Shown in pieces: positions 62,583 to 64,000 of a stretch of DNA of 64,000 nucleotides. Below the pieces are notes generated by a model. It had not been told where the DNA came from and searched no databases. It saw nothing but the letters and a program-made list of their open reading frames with translations. The stretch is from Arenibacter echinorum (GTDB lineage Bacteria; Bacteroidota; Bacteroidia; Flavobacteriales; Flavobacteriaceae): positions 620,001-684,000 of the forward strand of contig NZ_QLLN01000002.1 of the NCBI RefSeq assembly GCF_003259375.1, in the 5' to 3' direction. Within the stretch, counting starts at the first letter, position 1. Each line of letters opens with the position of its first letter. Position numbers and translations under genes: made by a program.

Positions 62583-62620
62583 AAAAAAGAGCTGGATTTT
62601 AACAGCTCTTTTTTATTTTT
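62583..62620 (+). terminator. Intrinsic terminator between aminopeptidase P and brnQ
   Basis: Twelve-bp stem AAAAAAGAGCTG (62583-62594) with CAGCTCTTTTTT (62603-62614), then more T's. A-rich on one side and T-rich on the other, it can serve the convergent gene too. Confidence 0.9.
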
Positions 62621-62642
62621 CAGGACCTTCTTTTTAGCTATC

Positions 62643-63920
62643 CTACTTGGAAGATAAGTACTCACTTGAAAGATTCGAAACTACAAATGCCGCCACAGCT
62701 GGTAAAACCCAGCCCAATTGGTAGGTACTAAAAGGTATCCAGTCAAAGACTTCCTTTTTAGGAGCCCAGTTTCCCAAACTGCCCAAAAAATCCGGGATAC
62801 TAAATATGATAGTAGTGATTACCACGGCCTTAAACACCAATGGTGAAGCCCATTTTTCCGGTATTACGTTAAGGAGGATCAATATTATAGTGATGGGGTA
62901 TATAAACATAAGTGCGGGAAAAGCCACCGTAATAATATAGGCTACATTAAATTGCCCTATGGCAATCCCAAGAAGGCATCCCATTATTGCCGTTAATAAA
63001 TAGGCATTTTTGTATTTGGGGAGTCGGTCCTTGATGAAATCGGAAGACCCGGTAACAATGCCCACGGCAGTGGTAAAGCAGGCCAGACTTACCAAAATAC
63101 TCAGGAAAATATTGGCGTTATTACCCAAGCTTTGTTTGCTTATTCCGGTAAGCAATTCTATTCTGGTGATATTCAATTCAAAATTGGGATAGTTCAGGGC
63201 TCCGGTAAGGATAAGGCCACTGTAAATTATAAAAAGGCTTAATCCGGCCAGCCAGCCAGCATTGCGGACCAAAGTTTTCTTCTCTTTAAAGGATGCGTTG
63301 GACTTTAGATTGATGGACACAATGATTACACCTCCGACCACCACGGCCCCAATCGCATCAAATGTTTGATAGCCCTCCAAAATGCCATCGCTAAAAGGAC
63401 TGGTAATTTCGGTGGCCCCAAAATTGAAGTCGAGCGTAAAAAGGCTCGTAAAGATTATCAAAACCAAAATCAATATTATGGTAGGGGTAAGAAATTTACC
63501 CAGTATGTCCATTAATTTGGAACGATTTATGACAAAAATAAAAACCAAGGAGAAATAGACGATACTGCTGAGGAGGGCAGAAGAATTGAAGAAGGGCTGC
63601 ACGGCTATTTCATGGGTTACGGCAGCTGTACGCGGTGAGGGCAAGCTTAAGGAAATAGCATAGATCAACAAAGAATAGATAAGGCTAAAATTTGGGGAGA
63701 CCTTTTTCCCGAAGTCATAAATGGTACCCTGTAATTTGGCATGGGCCAAAATTCCCAATATGGGTACCAAGACCGCAGACATTGCAAACCCTAAGGCTAC
63801 CAGCCACCAATAATTTCCGGACCGAAACCCTAATAGGGGAGGGAGAATCAAATTTCCTGCCCCAAAAAATAAGGAGAATAATGCAAAGGAGGTGATAATG
63901 GTATCCTTAGTATTGGGCAT
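62643..63920 (-). CDS. brnQ: Branched-chain amino acid transport system II carrier protein
   Basis: A 425-residue secondary transporter of the LIVCS family moving Leu, Ile and Val with a cation. About twelve membrane segments; the N-terminal SFALFSLFFGAGNLILPP and LPSPRTAAVTHEI are BrnQ signatures. It is single, and the window ends 80 nt upstream of its start. Confidence 0.9.
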   Translation of the reverse strand: MPNTKDTIITSFALFSLFFGAGNLILPPLLGFRSGNYWWLVALGFAMSAVLVPILGILAHAKLQGTIYDFGKKVSPNFSLIYSLLIYAISLSLPSPRTAAVTHEIAVQPFFNSSALLSSIVYFSLVFIFVINRSKLMDILGKFLTPTIILILVLIIFTSLFTLDFNFGATEITSPFSDGILEGYQTFDAIGAVVVGGVIIVSINLKSNASFKEKKTLVRNAGWLAGLSLFIIYSGLILTGALNYPNFELNITRIELLTGISKQSLGNNANIFLSILVSLACFTTAVGIVTGSSDFIKDRLPKYKNAYLLTAIMGCLLGIAIGQFNVAYIITVAFPALMFIYPITIILILLNVIPEKWASPLVFKAVVITTIIFSIPDFLGSLGNWAPKKEVFDWIPFSTYQLGWVLPAVAAFVVSNLSSEYLSSK

Positions 63921-64000
63921 TTAAGGCAATTTTGGCGAAAGATAGTTTAAAAACCGTTTGGTTTAAATGGGTAAATAAACACCCAATAAGTGCAGTTGGT

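Noticed and set aside
1-64000. CRISPR arrays, transposases, prophage or integrase genes
   Set aside because: No regularly spaced repeats, transposase or phage motifs seen on either strand.

Overview
The window is chromosomal DNA from a bacterium of the Bacteroidota, almost certainly a marine member of the Flavobacteriaceae (Arenibacter/Maribacter/Zobellia-like). The evidence is gene content (porW/sprE, gldH, TANNTTTG-type -7 promoter elements, flavobacterial DUF families, DprA beside an HU-CCDC81/SPOR protein, sdhCAB with a single membrane subunit), AT-rich intergenic DNA and almost no Shine-Dalgarno sequences. There are no rRNA or tRNA genes, no CRISPR, no prophage and no transposase. It reads as a largely core-genome segment, with two small insertion-like genes as the clearest accessory elements.

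Layout. 1-2.1 kb: a GH3-type adenylating enzyme (cut by the window edge) and an M23 endopeptidase on the minus strand, then tatA. 2.6-5.3 kb: a PorE-like OmpA/TPR/PD40 protein. 5.8-10.2 kb: a 56-aa membrane protein, then a minus-strand group pgk, LysM lytic transglycosylase and DUF4837 lipoprotein. 10.4-16.6 kb: holB, a DoxX-like protein, a patatin-like lipase, a ferredoxin-type oxidoreductase and a two-gene ABC exporter. 16.9-25.6 kb: porW, bactofilin, atpZ, a DUF6168-like protein and atpBEFHAG; atpD and atpC are not in the window. 25.8-32.2 kb: a Wzx-like flippase with dut, a TPR/DUF4292/EnvC-like group, an aldo/keto reductase and an acyl-CoA thioesterase. 32.2-44 kb: HU-CCDC81/SPOR, dprA, a 1249-aa macroglobulin/TonB-plug protein, trpS, an acyltransferase, a lipoprotein/ECF sigma/barrel unit, and recA. 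44.2-49.9 kb: a candidate structured RNA, trhO, ricT, gldH and a class A PBP. 50-51.8 kb: scoA-[four-helix-bundle gene]-scoB. 52-54.5 kb: a 35-aa gene, a GNAT, an aminotransferase and a Vsr-like nuclease. 54.6-58.5 kb: sdhC-sdhA-[four-helix-bundle gene]-sdhB. 58.9-64 kb: a small membrane protein, an M28 peptidase, aminopeptidase P and BrnQ.

How the genes fit together. Many products serve the envelope: type IX secretion and gliding (porW, gldH, the PorE-like protein), peptidoglycan turnover (M23, MltD-like, EnvC-like, PBP1A), lipoproteins, and outer-membrane or TonB-type proteins. Others form the respiratory core (succinate dehydrogenase/fumarate reductase and F-type ATP synthase) or handle DNA (recA, dprA, holB, Vsr-like).

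Most notable observations: (1) two S23/IVP-type four-helix-bundle genes, from different subgroups, each lodged between two subunit genes of one enzyme (scoA|scoB and sdhA|sdhB) within 5 kb; (2) a plus-strand array of three hairpins ending in a strong intrinsic terminator between recA and trhO, with no protein gene to terminate; (3) a 35-codon gene with its own strong terminator at 52051; (4) two strong hairpins inside the atp operon, one just after atpE; (5) a barrel-less TonB-plug protein fused to macroglobulin-like domains; (6) a beta-barrel-type protein with an anti-sigma-like cytoplasmic N-terminus next to its ECF sigma factor; (7) a Vsr-like nuclease that lacks the family's zinc ligands.
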